64,000 nucleotides of DNA, taken from Fasciola hepatica. Taxonomy: Eukaryota; Platyhelminthes; Trematoda; Plagiorchiida; Fasciolidae. The first letter of the stretch is position 1; every line of letters starts with the position of its first letter. Both the position numbers and the translations under genes were made by a program. The stretch lies in NCBI GenBank assembly GCA_948099385.1, contig CANUEZ040000193.1, positions 4,414,501 to 4,478,500 of the forward strand. Direction: 5' to 3'. Below are positions 60,213 through 64,000 of the stretch, piece after piece. The notes under the pieces were generated by a model, which saw nothing but the letters and a program-made list of their open reading frames with translations, made no database searches and was not told the DNA's origin.

Positions 60213-60500
60213 TCAATCTTTCGTTCCAATTACAGTGACAATACAAATAAGGAATAAACTGTATGCTATTGGAAAAATAATCACAAAGGTCTTTTCAATT
60301 AACGTCGTCAACCGCATTAACACGTAGAACATACAGCAGATAACCGCGACTGGGAGAACCAAATGCACGTTCGTAGTTAAGAAAACGTAGCCTGACAGTA
60401 CAGCCATCGTGATCACGCGTAAAAGCTGATGAATTAGCAATGGATGCATTTGCATCACGTGTTGACAGACAGGGTATATAGGGAAATTGTGTCCTGTCAC
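60213..60500 (-). other. Hydrophobic open frame in duplication copy B
   Basis: As in copy A but longer (95 codons), because a TGA in copy A is GGA here; the extension adds TGHNFPIYPVCQHV at the N-terminal side. The three hydrophobic stretches are unchanged. Confidence 0.25.
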
Positions 60501-62964
60501 GAGGGTGAACTTGGAGAATTATGCAATCGATGAGTGCATTCTTACTTACTTTCAGCAATGCAAATGTTCAATGTATCTGACGGTATTTCTCGGATGCTTT
60601 CTTTGATACAGGTTGAGTGCGTATAAATATCCGACGATTGGCAATCACCTAAGAATCAATAAGACGAGATGGGATATGATTTCGAAAGAGCAAGCCATTA
60701 GCAACATTGGTGTTATTTAGTCGAGGCTATCAGATTCACGGCACTAGGCTTGTTATTGAACAGTGGGATCAGAGGCAAGGTTGACAGTGTTTAGTTCATG
60801 GGATTCCAGATATATTTGAAGAAGTGAGGATGTGTCGGATTTAAAAGTGAACAGGTGATTAGAATCTACGACGCATAGCCTCACATTGAGCCTGGCAAAG
60901 CACAACAGATAAATGACGTTTCACATCTCACGGCATATCACGTGACCCAACACTGTGTATGCTTACAGGTTCTTCAGATGTCTTATTTCAGTCTTGATGA
61001 GTGTGAATAGCCTTCTACGGCTTGATGCCAGTCAGATGTTTGTGCCTTGCCCCGAAACCCACGGGAGAGGGAAACCTATTGTGTTGAACATAAAAGATGT
61101 CCATGGGGCAACACAAATCATGGAGGTTTGGGTATCGGTTAGTTGCTCACAGAACGAGAAAGCCTCGTGTAAAAATTAGGAAAATCAGTAGGGGTGGCAA
61201 ATGTCCCAAGCTTTTTGACATTTTGCAAGGTGCAAACGCGTTTGCAGACAGTGTGCGATGACTGTAGAAAGCTGGTGAAGGCTTTCTCTTAGCAAACACA
61301 CTTTTGTATCAATAAGTGTAATACAGTGATCAGAAACTCCAATAGAAGCACGTGGAAATACTGCGAAAATACTTCAATAATTTACTAATACTGAATGCAA
61401 AAGGGCATCGGAGCAGTAAGAAAGTGTACAAGACTCAATACAATGCAAGGTGATTAGAAAGGATAAGTCAAGTCTACTGAAATCAGCTGCCATTCTGCAC
61501 AAGGACTGATTAACACCTGTATTGAAATAGTTGGGAACGCTGTCAATCAGCTGATTGATATCATCAGCGGGAGTATCTAGTAAACATAAGAAATACCAGG
61601 GATATGAAGTTGAAATGTTTTGAGAGGAGGCATTCGATCTTTATCACGCTCAATTTGAGTGAGATGTGATAAGATTTGCACCACATTCGATAGTTAAGTG
61701 TGATTCAAACCGTGATTTCTGGATAGTGTGTGGACATATGATTTGCTAATATTCTACTTATTTCAAGAGATATAATGAAGACAGCTGTTGTAACTAGTCA
61801 CAGACAGTTACTTGGTTATATACAATTGTATCACAACCAGTAGGCAGTAAATAAATCATGCAGATCAATTTACAAATCAGGCATGTGGTAAATGTTTTAA
61901 GCAGTGTGATCATTTGTTACAATCCTCAGCTTCACGTTGTGCGAATCAATGACTCTAAGATCCCCGTTTTGCTCCCAGAGATTGGATTCTCAGCGAGGTG
62001 TAGTAAAAAAATAGCAAGAAAATATGATTTATTGTGCTGTGTGCTGCGAAAACAATAGCATCAACCAAAGAAGATCGGATTCTCAAACTGACTGCTGTGA
62101 TGCCATCTGGTAGGCGAACTGGTAGTGGAGAAATGAAATTTTGTTTATGGCTGAGTGGGAGTTGTTTTGTGTCTATGCTGGCTTTTTGTCCAGACCACGG
62201 TTAACCAGTTGTGGGATGTTTTTATGACTAGTAGGGTGGTTGACCGTGAGGGAGTGTCAACTGAAGGTAACTATTCAGTTGGACTAAAAAGCTACACAAT
62301 TACAGAGTTATGCAGAATTACACTCGTTAAATACAGCTCATGGAGGGGAAGTAGAAATCCCGTATAGGTGAACAGCTGAACGTGAAATCAGACTTTTCTA
62401 TACCATCGGCTTGTTTCAACAAACATATGCATAAAGAACATCATTTTGGGCGTTCTCTGAACTAATATTTCCATTATTTTCTAACTAATGAAAGTCATGA
62501 GAAGATAGCCGGTAGCATAAACCTCTGGTTATTTTCATGATAGTTCCCGATTTGGATTTAGCCGTCAACACTACCTTATTGTTACAACATAAGGGTTAGA
62601 TGATTTTGAATACCAGTTAACTGAGTGCTTTTAGGTGAATGAAAATGCACGCGATCTACGGGCACGTTTTACAAAATGGATCAATAAAATAATGTGCATT
62701 TGTTTGGCGAATAATCGGTGAGTACATACACCGTTTCGTCTGTGCATTCACGGGCATGTATCTGCGTATGCACATGGTGTTCATTTTTATAGCGATCGTT
62801 TGCATTTCGTGTATTTCTCGAATCGGTACTGTTTCCGTACCACGTTATATAGAATACATCGTTGCTTCTGTCCATCGGCTAGCATCTTCTCTATTTGTTT
62901 GATTGAGATGATTTCTTTGGAAGTTCGCTGTGGGGCAGAATAAAGAAACGTACACAGGCCCTGT

Positions 62965-63430
62965 TTGAACGTCTCCCAAAGTTTGTTTAGCATTTGAGGT
63001 CATCCAGTGGTATATTATGCGGCTTAGTCAGTGATTATGCCCCCATGTTGGATCTGTCGCTCCATCTGCTAATCCTTATACGAATACGAAACAATCAGTT
63101 AGAAGTTATACTCGACAGACGGAAAATGACCGCAACCCGCAGTACCAGGTTTGTGGCTGGTGAACGAGATGAACATCCAAGTGATCGATCACGATCGGCA
63201 AAGTGTTGGCACGGAAAAGAGCTGTTCATTACAATGCAAATCACTGGGGAAGCGGATATCATTTCGTGGTTATTTTACTCGAGAAATAGTCAGATAAATT
63301 CCTACGGAATTCATGCAAATAAAATGAAGTGAATAGATTTTATTGTAGTGTTGATACGCCAGTATCTACCTGGTTAGGAGGAACCCGACGATGTGGATTT
63401 ACATTCGTTCTAATGGATTCGTACGAAAAT
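62965..63430 (+). repeat. Dispersed ~450-bp repeat, copy at 63 kb
   Basis: Part of duplication copy B. The frame GLWLVNEMNIQVIDHD ... SFRGYFTREIV is broken by a TAA near 63,294, while the overlapping frame (62,994-63,332, RKMTATRSTRFVAGERDE) stays open for 112 codons. Confidence 0.65.
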
Positions 63431-64000
63431 CAATTCCACAGGGAATCACTATCGAAGCACAAGACCACTCGTTTTGCAAGATCACATGAAACCAACACAT
63501 TTGTACAACCGTCTACCAAGGTTCTTTTTACACCGTACCACAGCTTGAAATAGAAGAGAATGGAACAGACGCTTCACATTAAAATGAGAACCAGTATGTT
63601 TCTGCTGGTTATCCGATTTATTATGGCACGGAGAAGAGAAGCAAGGTGGGCGAAGCTATCGGCAGACTATTTTCCAATTTGCATTCAAATAAGGTGAAAC
63701 CATTCCATTTTGGACTTGTTTTATGTTTTCTATCCATATACTTCTAATTCCCTTACCAAAGATTGTTATTGTTATCAACAATTCGCATGCGTAAAACGGT
63801 GATACAGTTTCATGATCACTATCCGACAAACCGTTTCCCAAATTTATAACAAGGTAACAATTCGGAATTTAGGAACTTCCAAAGCGGCAAGCTTATCAAG
63901 CCTCTTTGGTTCCTCAAGTTCACCAAAACGTCTCGTTCGGACGGTTATACTTGTACAGTATTCAAGCATGGGGCTAGACCTCGGTCGGAGGTGTTGATTA

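Larger units (their letters stand above)
59372..64000 (+). repeat. Recent direct duplication, copy B (partner 21,960-26,600), cut by window end
   Basis: Same orientation as copy A. Differences from A include ttttgagaggagg near 61,618, where A has a longer different sequence, and an extra tggaagttcgctg near 62,920. No single gene is recognised inside. Confidence 0.95.

Noticed and set aside
1..64000. CRISPR arrays, bacterial operons, ribosome binding sites, prophage
   Set aside because: No spaced direct repeats of CRISPR type and no dense long frames were seen; the content is that of a eukaryotic repeat region.

Overview
This window looks like intergenic, repeat-rich DNA from a flatworm, most likely a digenean trematode (fluke). 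No conserved multi-exon host gene can be recognised. What can be read is dominated by broken copies of RTE-like LINEs, Ty3/gypsy LTR elements of the CsRn1 type, Penelope-like elements (PLEs) and a Tc1/mariner-type transposase, together with a Penelope-style hammerhead ribozyme. That mix is typical of fluke genomes. The assignment is inference, and the species cannot be fixed from sequence alone.

Layout: 0.6-0.95 kb, LINE fragment. 2.9-4.8 kb, broken Ty3/gypsy with one 3' LTR. 5.5-8.9 kb, broken RTE LINE that carries a nested gypsy gag remnant. 9.5-17.9 kb, tandem array of a ~1.52-kb unit (five complete copies plus a partial sixth), each with a variable (TA)n tract and a dead Tc1/mariner C-terminal domain. 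18.1-20.3 kb, PLE copy. 21.6-22.2 kb, PLE 3' end joined to part of the array unit. 21.96-26.6 kb, copy A of a recent direct duplication. 26.6-36.5 kb, mostly unrecognised, with a short element bounded by direct repeats (30.4-31.5 kb), an RTE 3' end (34.5 kb) and a tRNA-like stretch (35.7 kb). 36.6-39.8 kb, better preserved second copy of the Ty3/gypsy. 40.0-46.2 kb, second RTE copy with a larger nested gypsy (gag, protease, integrase). 46.64-46.72 kb, hammerhead ribozyme on the minus strand. 48.3-49.2 kb, one dispersed copy of the array unit. 49.3-52.45 kb, PLE copy interrupted by an insert that holds a possible host exon. 52.5-58.15 kb, largely unrecognised. 58.2-59.6 kb, another PLE 3' part plus array-unit part. 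59.37 kb to the end, copy B of the recent duplication.

Two observations tie the window together. First, the order gypsy, RTE, array unit, PLE, recent-duplication block occurs twice (about 2.9-26.6 kb and 36.6-64.0 kb). The two RTE copies share both a nested gypsy insertion at the same place and the same loss of a catalytic reverse-transcriptase aspartate, so at least that part arose by DNA duplication and not by two insertions. Second, the hammerhead has all its core nucleotides, a perfect 4-bp stem II, and the very short stem III known from PLE-encoded ribozymes, so it may still self-cleave.

None of the element proteins looks functional: every one has stops, frameshifts or lost catalytic residues. 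The best candidates for host coding sequence are a possible terminal exon on the minus strand (49,931-50,166), a possible signal-peptide micro-exon (52,597-52,647) and a hydrophobic reading frame present in both copies of the recent duplication. All three are tentative.
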